64,000 nt of DNA from Chitinophaga filiformis (GTDB lineage Bacteria; Bacteroidota; Bacteroidia; Chitinophagales; Chitinophagaceae), in the NCBI RefSeq assembly GCF_023100805.1, contig NZ_CP095855.1, positions 1,715,001 through 1,779,000 of the forward strand, written 5' to 3'. Both the position numbers and the translations under genes were made by a program. The notes under the pieces are model-generated. The model made no database searches and was not told the origin of the DNA. It saw only the letters and a list, made by a program, of their open reading frames with translations. Below are positions 20,811 through 28,919 of this stretch, in pieces; position 1 is the stretch's first letter, and each line of letters opens with the position of its first letter.

Positions 20811-21050
20811 AAGTCATGTGAATACAGATAAAAAGATAACCTTTCTACACGCATTCCAGGCCCCCCTTAAAAGGTGATATTTCAATTACTGGAAAAAAAG
20901 ATCAGAAAATCCCCCTTTCCAGTGATGAGGTGAAGCAGCCTTTATCCTTATCTTTAAACATAATGAAAACCGTGCCCACATTCCCACTATAAAAACCTGA
21001 CCGCTAAAGGAGATCATTCATTTCTTAATATTTAAAACCACTTGTTAACT
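20811..21050. promoter_or_regulatory. Divergent promoter region of the lanthipeptide locus
   Basis: This 240-bp region separates lanB (minus) from the two precursor genes (plus). It contains an inverted repeat with 8-bp arms, ACTGGAAA at 20888-20895 and TTTCCAGT at 20916-20923, that could be an operator. A weak -7-like TATCTTTA lies at 20949-20956 without a convincing -33 partner. The promoter assignment is inference from gene orientation. Confidence 0.4.
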
Positions 21051-21209
21051 ATGAAAAAAGCGTCAAGCAGGAAGCTTACCCTTGGCAAGATCAAGATTGC
21101 CAAACTGAGCACAACAAAACAGGAAGTAGCAAACCAGCAGGCTAATGCTCCTACCTATACTGGTTGCAGCCTCTTTAAATGTCCTCCTCCTCAGGATGGC
21201 AGGAACTAA
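21051..21209 (+). CDS. Class I lanthipeptide precursor LanA1 (52 aa)
   Basis: The Lys-rich leader contains KLTLGKIKIAKL (residues 8-19), matching the Bacteroidota class I lanthipeptide leader pattern KLxLxKxxIxxL. The core region after Ala33-Pro34 holds Thr35, Thr37, Cys39, Ser40 and Cys44, then a PPP-containing tail. Thr35-Cys39 and Ser40-Cys44 are both i to i+4 pairs, so two equal-sized adjacent lanthionine or methyllanthionine rings are possible. The leader/core boundary is inferred. The gene lies 38 bp upstream of a second precursor with the same leader register, opposite LanB and just before LanC. It is too short for standard gene calls. Confidence 0.88.
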   Translation: MKKASSRKLTLGKIKIAKLSTTKQEVANQQANAPTYTGCSLFKCPPPQDGRN

Positions 21210-21247
21210 GTACAGCAGTTTATTCAAAATCTAAAACCGCATTTCTT

Positions 21248-21436
21248 ATGAAAAAGAAAACAGAAAAAAAACTCGACCTCGGAAAGATCAGGATCGCAAG
21301 TTTAAACCGTGCAAAACAGGATATGAACAATGGTTTAGTAGCAGCTCCTACTACCACCATCCTGTCCTTTAAAGTTTGTACTGATGATATCAGCCAGGGC
21401 GCGCCTATTTGCAGCGTAGACTCCTGCCGATTCTAA
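21248..21436 (+). CDS. Class I lanthipeptide precursor LanA2 (62 aa)
   Basis: It shares its leader layout with LanA1: KLDLGKIRIASL at residues 8-19 and Ala33-Pro34-Thr35 at the same positions. The core is longer and different, with Thr35-37, Ser40, Cys44, Thr45, Ser49, Cys55, Ser56, Ser59 and Cys60. Ser40/Cys44 coincide exactly with the pair in LanA1, and Ser56/Cys60 has the same i to i+4 spacing. The start is the ATG at 21248, because the frame extending further upstream overlaps LanA1 and has no leader features. A strong hairpin follows the stop codon. The two precursors may form a two-component product or two separate peptides. Confidence 0.88.
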   Translation: MKKKTEKKLDLGKIRIASLNRAKQDMNNGLVAAPTTTILSFKVCTDDISQGAPICSVDSCRF

Positions 21437-21441
21437 ATTTA

Positions 21442-21485
21442 TCATGGTGCGGCGTAGCTGTGGTTGTCGGCCGCACCATGACTTT
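21442..21485 (+). terminator. Hairpin between the lanthipeptide precursors and lanC (partial terminator or mRNA-stabilising)
   Basis: The perfect 12-bp stem TCATGGTGCGGC / GCCGCACCATGA has a 16-nt loop and is followed by CTTTTG. It starts 5 bp after the LanA2 stop and ends 12 bp before the lanC ATG. Such hairpins after precursor genes let partial read-through keep enzyme transcripts below precursor transcripts. The short T-run suggests it is leaky. Confidence 0.75.
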
Positions 21486-21493
21486 TGTACCAG

Positions 21494-22711
21494 ATGAATA
21501 TGAATGATAAAAGAACCGCCGGAAAAATATTACAGGATATCAGCCAATCCCTCGACCATTTTACAAAAGAAACAGCCGTTCCCGGTCTATTGGGCGGTTA
21601 TACAGGCGCTGCTTTATTCTACGCTTATTATTATCAGCTCACAGGAAAACAGAAACACCTTAAGAAGGCGCACCAATTGCTGGAAAGAGGTGTGCAGGAC
21701 ATGGCGGGAACTGCCCTGCCATACTCTCACTGCAGTGGCATTGCCGGTATGGTATGGAATATACAGCATCTCATAAAAGCTGGTTTTGTGAATGAAGACG
21801 GCATGGACGATATATTCGAAGACGTAGATGATATACTGGGAGAGGCGATGTTGACCGCAGTACAGCAGGGACAACACGATTTCCTGCACCAGGGGCTGGG
21901 TATTGCCCTGTATTTCCTGGAAAGAGGAGAACATCCGAAGGCAAAGCACTACCTGACATCCCTGGTATCCAGCCTGGCCGCAACAGCTGTGAAAATGGAG
22001 GATGGTATCAGCTGGCAGGATCACCTGACCGGATTGGGAGCTAAGCCCCAGGAAGTTACTTTCAACATGGGCCTGGCCCACGGCGTTCCTGCTGTCATCT
22101 CCGTTCTCGGTATGATCCATCAGCAGGGCATCGCAGTTACAGCAACCAATGACCTTATCCGGAAGGGAATATCCTGGATCCTCAAAGGAGAGAACAGCCC
22201 GGAAGAGGGGCTGATTGCATTATATCCCGTCCTGACAGATGCTGATCACCAGGCCCTCACCGGTAAACAGAGCCGCCTGGGCTGGTGTTACGGCGACCTG
22301 GGAATAGCCACCCTCTTGCTGAACACCGGTATCTGGTTACAGGATAACACTTATCAGGAGAAAGCCTTACATATTTTTCATCACACTTTGACCCACCGCA
22401 ACAGCAAAAACGGTAATGTACACGACGCCTGCCTCTGTCACGGAAGCGCCGGTATTGCACATATCTACAGGCGTGCCTGGCTCCGGACAAAAGACCCCGC
22501 TTTATTAACAGGTGCAACAAATTGGTTACAAGAGACTTTACAAATGAATACGCACAAGGATGCTCCCAGAGGCTTCCGCTTCTACGCAAAAGATGGCTAT
22601 GAAAACAGCTATGGTATCCTGGAAGGAGTGGCCGGTATCGGCCTTGCCCTGATAGCAGCCATCGATGAGACTACAGATCCTTCATGGGACCGGTGTATGT
22701 TATTATGTTGA
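21494..22711 (+). CDS. Lanthipeptide cyclase LanC
   Basis: This 405-aa protein has the LanC alpha-toroid repeat features: YSHCSGIAGM, MGLAHGVPAVISVL, GWCYGDLGIA, CLCHGSAGIAHI and GVAGIGLAL. The zinc ligands are visible as Cys265 in GWCYG and Cys315-His316 in CLCHG. LanC catalyses addition of cysteine thiols to dehydrated residues, forming lanthionine rings in the cytoplasm. The start is the ATG at 21494; an ATG two codons later is equally possible, and the in-frame TTG upstream is not favoured. It is co-oriented with the two precursors. Confidence 0.96.
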   Translation: MNMNDKRTAGKILQDISQSLDHFTKETAVPGLLGGYTGAALFYAYYYQLTGKQKHLKKAHQLLERGVQDMAGTALPYSHCSGIAGMVWNIQHLIKAGFVNEDGMDDIFEDVDDILGEAMLTAVQQGQHDFLHQGLGIALYFLERGEHPKAKHYLTSLVSSLAATAVKMEDGISWQDHLTGLGAKPQEVTFNMGLAHGVPAVISVLGMIHQQGIAVTATNDLIRKGISWILKGENSPEEGLIALYPVLTDADHQALTGKQSRLGWCYGDLGIATLLLNTGIWLQDNTYQEKALHIFHHTLTHRNSKNGNVHDACLCHGSAGIAHIYRRAWLRTKDPALLTGATNWLQETLQMNTHKDAPRGFRFYAKDGYENSYGILEGVAGIGLALIAAIDETTDPSWDRCMLLC

Positions 22712-22803
22712 TATTTTCGTTATATTACATATAATGCCGAAGACCTGCTGTAAGTAGCTTGTAACCCGCTACTGCCCACATTGGCATCTTAAATTGGATA
22801 CCC

Positions 22804-23430
22804 ATGATCCGCCTGTATTTCGTAAACAACCATCCGTTGATCCAGGAAGGCCTGCGTTCACTGCTTGGTACTGAACATGATATTTTATTGGCAGGACATG
22901 CCCGTAGTGGCTGCGCCTGCCTTAGGTTTCTGTTGCACAACCCCGTTGACATCGTTATTATAGATACCTGTCTGCCAGACATAGATAGTATTGAACTGTG
23001 CGCCAATATCAGGATGGAATATCCAACGGTAGCTGTATTGGTGCTGAGCGCTCTACGGGATGAAAAATACATTGCCGACCTGCTGCAATGTGGCGCCGGT
23101 GGCTATATTCTCAATACGGCAGATAAAGACGAGCTGCTTTATGCTGTTCACACTGTTTATGCCGGCGATATCTATCTCTCCCCGGCTCTCAAACAGGCTA
23201 TGAGCAGCGAAAGGGTAGGCATACAAAAAAATTTCCCCTCTCTTACGAGAAGGGAAAAAGAAGTTTTATGTCTGATCTCAGAAGGAAATACGAACGTTGA
23301 AATTGCTGAGAAGTTATTTATCAGTGCAGATACTGTGAATAGTCACCGGAAAAAATTACTGGCCAAACTGGAAGTAAAGAACACCGCTATGCTCATCAAG
23401 TATGCTGTTGATAACAAACTGCTGGTATGA
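22804..23430 (+). CDS. NarL/LuxR-type response regulator with degenerate receiver
   Basis: This 208-aa protein has a receiver domain (residues 1-115) and a C-terminal LuxR/GerE HTH (about 143-205) containing TRREKEVLCLISEGNTNVEIAEK. The putative phosphorylated Asp54 is present in VIIDTCLPD. The usual acidic pair is Asn8-Asn9 (FVNNHPL) and the conserved Lys is Asn104 (GYILN). These changes suggest phosphorylation is altered or not used. No histidine kinase gene is adjacent. It lies 92 bp after lanC and is the likely regulator of the lanthipeptide locus or the neighbouring lipid operon. Confidence 0.92.
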   Translation: MIRLYFVNNHPLIQEGLRSLLGTEHDILLAGHARSGCACLRFLLHNPVDIVIIDTCLPDIDSIELCANIRMEYPTVAVLVLSALRDEKYIADLLQCGAGGYILNTADKDELLYAVHTVYAGDIYLSPALKQAMSSERVGIQKNFPSLTRREKEVLCLISEGNTNVEIAEKLFISADTVNSHRKKLLAKLEVKNTAMLIKYAVDNKLLV

Positions 23431-24540
23431 TCAATTGCTTTTGAAAGCAATTTTATCCACCACAACGCCCAGCTTCTTCATGGCTGATGCGTCAGTCTTT
23501 ACTTTCTTATCGCCGGTTACCTGGTCGTACAATTTAGGATCGCTGGAGTTATTGGCTTTAAAGGCAATATTCACGCCCTTACCTGCGAAGGCGCCGCCTT
23601 CCCAGTCTGCCACTTCACCGCCATTGTCCCACTCAAAACCGTTGATGCGGAAGTCCCTGCCGTTTACTTTTACCACTTTATCCAGCGGGTCGCCTACCTT
23701 AATTCCGAAAGGCGGTTTCCATTTGGAGTTCTCTTTGGTGAAGAAAACGCTGGTGCCTTTCTCCCCGTTAAATTGTACGATCATTTCGTTATCAGTATCC
23801 GGGAATACGTAATAGGCAGTGCCGATATCATTTCCCTGGAAGTCCTGTGCCTGGCGCTCTTCTACATGTTCTTTACCATACAGGGCATACAGCTGATCGG
23901 CCTGACGCAGTTTGAAGATCTGTCTTACATCCCAGTTGAAATTATCTGCTGAAGAAGACGGTGTGGCTGCTGCAGCCGGTGTGGTACCCGGTTCTGCCGG
24001 AACGTCGGTTGGGGATGTTGTTGCAGTAGTGGCGTTAGCTTCGCTGGTGTTATTCGCTTCTGCGCTGCTACTGTTCTGTGCTACTGCCGGTGCTAACTGC
24101 AGTGGTGGCAGGGTAGCGGGGATAGCGCCGGTAGTGTAGAGGGTAGATTTTTCCTCCACCAACTCTTTCGTTTCTCCCTTGAATTTATTCACTGTATAAG
24201 TTGCCAGCGGGAATACGCTGTTGCTCTGAAGATTGATAGCGCGCAGGTGAGCGATGAACTGTTGCCTGTTACCGTTGCTGAACTGGTAGATGAATTTCAG
24301 TGCAGCATCCAGTGCGGCAGGATCTTTTTTCAGCTCGGTCATCGTTTTATCTATATCCAATCCGGCAGCGCCGCTTCTTGACATTTGCTCTGTCACGAAA
24401 ACGATAAGGGAATCATTCCTTACCTCATAGCGCTTGGCCAACTTATCGGAAAAATCTTCTGCGATCTTATCTTCCAGTTTCGTCTGCGCATGTATCGCAA
24501 GGGGTAAGATGAATGCTAATATGGCAATGATGCGTTTCAT
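23431..24540 (-). CDS. Secreted protein of unknown function
   Basis: The 369-aa protein has a signal peptide ending near AIHAQ. Residues 1-130 are largely helical, and a low-complexity Ala/Ser/Thr/Pro linker covers about residues 145-205. The C-terminal domain (about 205-369) includes FNGEKGTSVFFTKENSKWKP. I do not recognise a family. Its stop codon directly abuts the stop of the convergent LuxR-type gene. It follows the lipid operon on the same strand after an 82-bp gap containing an inverted repeat, so it is probably a separate gene, though read-through from the operon cannot be excluded. Confidence 0.75.
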   Translation of the reverse strand: MKRIIAILAFILPLAIHAQTKLEDKIAEDFSDKLAKRYEVRNDSLIVFVTEQMSRSGAAGLDIDKTMTELKKDPAALDAALKFIYQFSNGNRQQFIAHLRAINLQSNSVFPLATYTVNKFKGETKELVEEKSTLYTTGAIPATLPPLQLAPAVAQNSSSAEANNTSEANATTATTSPTDVPAEPGTTPAAAATPSSSADNFNWDVRQIFKLRQADQLYALYGKEHVEERQAQDFQGNDIGTAYYVFPDTDNEMIVQFNGEKGTSVFFTKENSKWKPPFGIKVGDPLDKVVKVNGRDFRINGFEWDNGGEVADWEGGAFAGKGVNIAFKANNSSDPKLYDQVTGDKKVKTDASAMKKLGVVVDKIAFKSN

Positions 24541-24574
24541 GCATGGTCGTTTTAGTAATGGGAATTGTCCTTCT

Positions 24575-24625
24575 TAACAATCAGGCAATTACCATGACTA
24601 AATTATGTAATATTCCTGATTGTTA
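24575..24625 (-). terminator. Inverted repeat at the end of the lipid-synthesis operon
   Basis: Perfect 11-bp arms TAACAATCAGG and CCTGATTGTTA are separated by 29 bp. On the minus strand the first arm begins with the stop codon of the last operon gene. No T-run follows, so it may be a weak terminator, an mRNA 3'-end protecting hairpin, or an operator for the gene starting at 24540. Confidence 0.5.
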
Positions 24626-25114
24626 GTGCGGATACAGCTTTTTTACCTTATGGATCGGCTGAAGGGTGAAGAAGATAGCCATCCCCCCGGCCAGCACTCC
24701 CGACAGAACTGACAGCATTGTACCATTAAAGCTGTAATTCTCGGGTAAGCAGGCATGTATACCAAGCATAGCGGCTAACGTCAGAAACAGGGTGATTATT
24801 GCGTTTAGCGACGCAGTTTTTAGCATGAAACGGATCTTGACCTTTTTAGGCGGCGGAGAAGTGACCAGCTGTTCCTTCTCCAGCAGCGTAGTGGTTTTGT
24901 TTAATATGTCAATAGTGATACATAAAGGCAGCAGCAGGGACATGGGCAGGAAGAACCTGGCCACGGGATGTTCTCCCCGGAACAGGTACACCGTATTAAG
25001 ATCATCAAAGCCGAAATAGGGCACCAATGCATTAATGATCACATTGGTAATGAAATAAAAGAGTACCTGGCGCTGCGTAAACCGCTTTAAGGTATTGTTA
25101 ATGGGCTGGTTCAT
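24623..25114 (-). CDS. Small integral membrane protein, last gene of the lipid operon
   Basis: This 163-aa protein has about four predicted membrane segments, around residues 18-36, 52-70, 92-118 and 130-152, separated by short charged loops with a Pro-Lys patch (SPPPKKVK). I recognise no family. Its start overlaps the preceding acyltransferase gene by 17 bp, which implies translational coupling. A role in positioning or exporting the glycolipid is possible from context only. Confidence 0.75.
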   Translation of the reverse strand: MNQPINNTLKRFTQRQVLFYFITNVIINALVPYFGFDDLNTVYLFRGEHPVARFFLPMSLLLPLCITIDILNKTTTLLEKEQLVTSPPPKKVKIRFMLKTASLNAIITLFLTLAAMLGIHACLPENYSFNGTMLSVLSGVLAGGMAIFFTLQPIHKVKKLYPH

Positions 25115-26369
25115 GGACCGGGTTTATAGGCAGTAATTCCTGCATTTTCTGAACAATGGCCCTGGCCTTTGTTTCTTCCAGGAAGGTCTCGCAGGAAATG
25201 AATGAAAAGTCCACCTGTCCCCTGAATGTGCTGATCACCAGCGTGTTGGCATTCCTCCAGGGAAAAGCAGCACTGGGGCTGTAGAGGGTCTCCAGCTCAA
25301 AGGTCTCATACTGCTCCGGGATGTCCAGCCTGCCCATATTGGAAAGCGTAACATCGTGCGTACCCTCCGTTCTTTTCAGGAAATTGACCATCCGCCTGGC
25401 AACTGTATGAAAATATTCACTGGTGAGCAGCAGTTTTCGTACATCCATCTTCTCTATGGCACTGGTCAGGTCTGTTTTCAGCTGACGCGCCTTTGTCCAG
25501 AAGCCCGTTTCTATATTGCTGATACTCAGTTCGGCAATAGGCGCAAAAGCAAACAGCTGGTCCTGTTTTATTTCCGGAACGAACCGGCGGATGTCCACAG
25601 GGCAGATCACCTTACCATGCGAGGCATCTCCCATCACCTGGCGGTGGGCTTTCATAAAGGCAAGCGAGAATACGGCATGCAGGGAGGTGTTCTCTATCTT
25701 GCAGGCAGTGATCAATGCTGCCGTAGCTGCTTTGTCCAGCTTCCAGTGCACCATATAATGTTTCCCTTGTACGGGTGAAGGCCCGCTTGTCTTTAAGGCT
25801 AATACAATACCTGCTACCTTCGACAGCAGCCATAGTTTCACCTGTAATTTCCAGCTGGATGATAAAGCTGCCGGTATAAAGCTGTGAATAGATTCGAAAG
25901 AAGCATAGGGGATCAATACGGTCTCCGGTTTGTCCAGTACCTGCAGCAGCTCACGCATCAGTGCCAGGATGGAGGTACCATCGCAGATGCAGTGAGGAAG
26001 TACCAACAGTAGTTCAGACACCTCGTTTGAACGCAGCCATATCACTCTTGCCAGCGGCCCTTTACGCACATCGAATGTCCGCCCCCATTCGGCGGCAGAC
26101 ACGGCCTCCCAGTGATCGTCGTTGCGCCGTTCCACGATCTGCACCGGAACAGGAGGGATCTTGGTGTCTGACACAAAATAAGGCCTGCCGTTCTCGTCCT
26201 CCCTGATCACCACGCCCAGCAGGGGATGTTTCTGCTGCACCTTCCCCAATGCATATATCAGGCCTTCCAGGGTGATAGCGCCGCGTATCTTTGCCGTGAA
26301 GATACAGTTTACAGTTGCTGCGGCATCTACATACATGATCCGTTCGCCCAGTATTAATTTTCTATTCAT
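25098..26369 (-). CDS. PapA-like acyltransferase (condensation-domain superfamily), copy 2
   Basis: The 423-aa protein resembles CoA- or ACP-dependent acyltransferases of the PapA/WES/C-domain superfamily. It has an HxxxDG active-site motif as HCICDG (about residue 135), preceded by KVQQKHPLLGVVI (about 45), and a late structural segment with NMGRLDIPEQYETFE (about 340). Such enzymes esterify polyketide-derived lipids or sugars with an acyl group. It is a diverged paralogue of the next upstream gene (7-bp gap) and shares the beginning (MNRKLILGERIM versus MKRKLLLPERIM). The exact acyl donor and acceptor are unknown. Confidence 0.88.
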   Translation of the reverse strand: MNRKLILGERIMYVDAAATVNCIFTAKIRGAITLEGLIYALGKVQQKHPLLGVVIREDENGRPYFVSDTKIPPVPVQIVERRNDDHWEAVSAAEWGRTFDVRKGPLARVIWLRSNEVSELLLVLPHCICDGTSILALMRELLQVLDKPETVLIPYASFESIHSFIPAALSSSWKLQVKLWLLSKVAGIVLALKTSGPSPVQGKHYMVHWKLDKAATAALITACKIENTSLHAVFSLAFMKAHRQVMGDASHGKVICPVDIRRFVPEIKQDQLFAFAPIAELSISNIETGFWTKARQLKTDLTSAIEKMDVRKLLLTSEYFHTVARRMVNFLKRTEGTHDVTLSNMGRLDIPEQYETFELETLYSPSAAFPWRNANTLVISTFRGQVDFSFISCETFLEETKARAIVQKMQELLPINPVHEPAH

Positions 26370-26376
26370 AAGATGG

Positions 26377-27690
26377 TTAAATAATTGATGATAATGCCAG
26401 CGCCGGCGCAGCTACAGGCAGGTCTTCCAACAGCAATGTCATGGCCAGCTCTTTGATGGCCAGTGCATCCTGGTGAGCCAGGACAGCAAGATTGGACACG
26501 AATGAAAAATCGATCTGTCCCTTATAGGTGGAGGTGATGATCGTGGTCGGATTGGCAAAAGGGCCTACAACCGTAGGACTGAAAATAGTGTCTACTTCGA
26601 AGGATTGATATTTATCCTGCACATCCAGTTTTCCCATATTCGAAAACATCAGGTCATAAACAGGCTTCCCATAGGTCAGGAACTTCTGCATATGTTTAAT
26701 GCCTCCATGTGCATGTTCAAAAGGCAACATAAAATCGTAGGGGTCCATCTTCGATATCTTCTGCGATGCAATGGCCTGTAAAAGCTGCACCCTTTCCCAG
26801 AAAGGAATGCCAGGGGCATTATTCACCGATAGCTCCAGTGAAAGACCAAAAGAAAAGATCACGTCTTTCTTTATCTCCGGAATGAATTTCCGGATATCCA
26901 CCGGGCAGGTGATCTTGTTCATCGCCTTTTCTCCTCTCACCTCTTTAAAGGCCCGGAGAAAGGCTACGCAGAGGGCGGTATTGACAGTAACAGCATGCTT
27001 TGTACAATGCTGGAACAAGGCGGTGGACGTTTGCTGGTCCAGTTTCCAGTGTATGAGATAATCATCCGCTCTCCGGACGGTAGGCCTGTTGCGGGTAGAG
27101 ATGAATGTGGATAACAAGGTCAGTACTCCCTGTATGAACGCTCCTTTCAGCTGGGCTTTCAGTACCTGGCGGGTGCCCGTCAGGATATGCTTCGGCACTA
27201 TATCTTCCAGGGTAGTGAATGTCGGGTGGATGCCAATATCATAATCAGGATCATCCAGCACGGTCAGTATTTCCCTGACCAGCATCAATCCTCCGCCGCC
27301 ATCGCACATACAATGATGGAAGGCCAGCAGCAGTTCCGATTGCTGATCGCCTTTCAGCCATACCATCCTGATCAGCGGACCATTGGGAATGTCAAACACC
27401 GACGCCCAGGCGGCCTTTGTTTCCTCCTGCCAGTCATCAGCTGTTATACGATCTTTAATGGTCAGGGGGATGGTATGATACACTTCAGGAATAGTAAAGT
27501 AAGGCGTACCTGTCTTGTCCTGTACAATACCAGCTCTCAGCAGCGGATGTTTGGCCTGTATCTTCGACAATGCGTTGTACAGGTGCTCAGCTGCCAGCGT
27601 GCCGTTCAGCCTGACCACAAAAACGCCGTTAAATGGCGTGGCGCCATCTCCCAGCATGATCCTTTCAGGGAGTAATAGTTTGCGTTTCAT
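26377..27690 (-). CDS. PapA-like acyltransferase (condensation-domain superfamily), copy 1
   Basis: The 437-aa protein has HHCMCDGG (about residue 133) as the HHxxxDG active site, and the same domain order as its neighbour. The reading frame stays open upstream to 27831, but the ATG at 27690 is chosen for two reasons. MKRKLLLPERIM aligns with the start of the paralogue, and this leaves a 16-bp gap to the glycosyltransferase rather than a 125-bp overlap. It is probably an O-acyltransferase decorating the glycolipid product. Confidence 0.88.
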   Translation of the reverse strand: MKRKLLLPERIMLGDGATPFNGVFVVRLNGTLAAEHLYNALSKIQAKHPLLRAGIVQDKTGTPYFTIPEVYHTIPLTIKDRITADDWQEETKAAWASVFDIPNGPLIRMVWLKGDQQSELLLAFHHCMCDGGGGLMLVREILTVLDDPDYDIGIHPTFTTLEDIVPKHILTGTRQVLKAQLKGAFIQGVLTLLSTFISTRNRPTVRRADDYLIHWKLDQQTSTALFQHCTKHAVTVNTALCVAFLRAFKEVRGEKAMNKITCPVDIRKFIPEIKKDVIFSFGLSLELSVNNAPGIPFWERVQLLQAIASQKISKMDPYDFMLPFEHAHGGIKHMQKFLTYGKPVYDLMFSNMGKLDVQDKYQSFEVDTIFSPTVVGPFANPTTIITSTYKGQIDFSFVSNLAVLAHQDALAIKELAMTLLLEDLPVAAPALALSSII

Positions 27691-27706
27691 CAGAGAGAAT
27701 AATTTG

Positions 27707-28906
27707 TTAAACAGATAAAGTGCGTTTTCTTTCCTGTGCAAATGTTTCCAGTAGTTCAACTGCTTTATCATTACCTCCGGCCTGTATGAACGTGTCTCGT
27801 ATATGTTGCGCTGCCTGCCTGTATTTCCCATTGTTCAGCACTTCCCACATGGCTGCCTTCAGGTCGGGCACCCGCAGGCGTTTATATCTTAACTTAATGC
27901 CACAGCCTGCATTTTCTATCAGGGATGCTGTATGGAAATGATCATAGGCGATGGGGGTGATCAGCATGGGCAACCCGTTCACAAATGCATCATTCACCGT
28001 GTTGAAACCCCCGTGACAGATCACGGCGTCCATTTCCGGCATCAGCTGCGACTGTGGTACAAAGCCCTGCACAATGAAATTGTCGGGCCATTGGGCAAAG
28101 ATGGCGGGATCGGTGGCTGCTACAATCGTGAGCGGTTCATCTGCAAAGGCTGCTATCAGTTTCTGGAAGAAATCTTTACGAATGTCGACCAGCAGGGTGC
28201 CCAGCGATACAAATACTTTCGGCGACCGGGCACGGGACAACCGGTCCCAGTCAAAAGGCGTGTTATTCGGACGGCCCTTTACCGGGCCTACAAATTTCAA
28301 GTGTGGTAATGGATCCTTACTGCCTGCAAATTCTTTTGAAGTGAACACCAGGTTCATTTCCCTGGAATGGATCACATAATCGTCCGTATAGATGCCCAGT
28401 TCATACTGCAGGTTCCTGATGAGGTTTTGCTGCCATTCAAAGATCCTGGGCGACTGCATCGCGTCGCCGGTAACGTCGGGAGGAACCGGTGTTGTTGTTA
28501 CACAGGGTATATCTTTCAGATGGGCGCAGAGCGCGCCTGCAAAGGTGATACAATCGCTGATGATGACGTCCGGCCTGAATTCATCCACTATCCGGGATAC
28601 CCCTGGCAGCATGAAACGCGCAAAGGGTATATAGGTGCCTTCCAGTGCCAGTTTTAATGTTTCCACTCCCGAGAGGTTCGGCCCCTCATCCTGCATCTTC
28701 AGAATGGCTTGTATGGCCACCTGATGTTCCGACAGTTCCGCGTGGGGAACAATGAATTGCCCGCCGGCAGGAATATGTTCTGCTGCCAGCTCTTTCAAAC
28801 CGACCCATATTACTTCATGGCCTTTTGCCAGTAAACTGCCTCCTACGCTCAGGGTAGGGCTGATGTGGCCAAAGAATGGCGGCACAACGAACATAAATTT
28901 AGACAT
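27707..28906 (-). CDS. GT1 (UGT/MGT-like) glycosyltransferase, copy 2
   Basis: The 399-aa protein has a GT-B fold typical of macrolide/flavonoid-type family 1 enzymes. The N-terminus MSKFMFVVPPFFGHISPTL binds the acceptor side, and the C-terminal nucleotide-sugar motif has VICHGGFNTVNDAFVNGLP (about residues 290-310) followed by PIAYDHF. It transfers a sugar from a UDP- or other nucleotide donor to a lipid or aglycone. It is a diverged duplicate of the next upstream gene, so two sugars, or two attachment positions, are plausible. Confidence 0.92.
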   Translation of the reverse strand: MSKFMFVVPPFFGHISPTLSVGGSLLAKGHEVIWVGLKELAAEHIPAGGQFIVPHAELSEHQVAIQAILKMQDEGPNLSGVETLKLALEGTYIPFARFMLPGVSRIVDEFRPDVIISDCITFAGALCAHLKDIPCVTTTPVPPDVTGDAMQSPRIFEWQQNLIRNLQYELGIYTDDYVIHSREMNLVFTSKEFAGSKDPLPHLKFVGPVKGRPNNTPFDWDRLSRARSPKVFVSLGTLLVDIRKDFFQKLIAAFADEPLTIVAATDPAIFAQWPDNFIVQGFVPQSQLMPEMDAVICHGGFNTVNDAFVNGLPMLITPIAYDHFHTASLIENAGCGIKLRYKRLRVPDLKAAMWEVLNNGKYRQAAQHIRDTFIQAGGNDKAVELLETFAQERKRTLSV

Positions 28907-28919
28907 GCGTTGACGTTAA

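Noticed and set aside
21179..21247. Upstream extension of the second precursor peptide
   Set aside because: It overlaps the first precursor out of frame and lacks leader features; the ATG at 21248 restores the shared leader register.
27691..27831. Upstream extension of acyltransferase copy 1
   Set aside because: It would overlap the glycosyltransferase by 125 bp, and the paralogue starts at the equivalent of the 27690 ATG.
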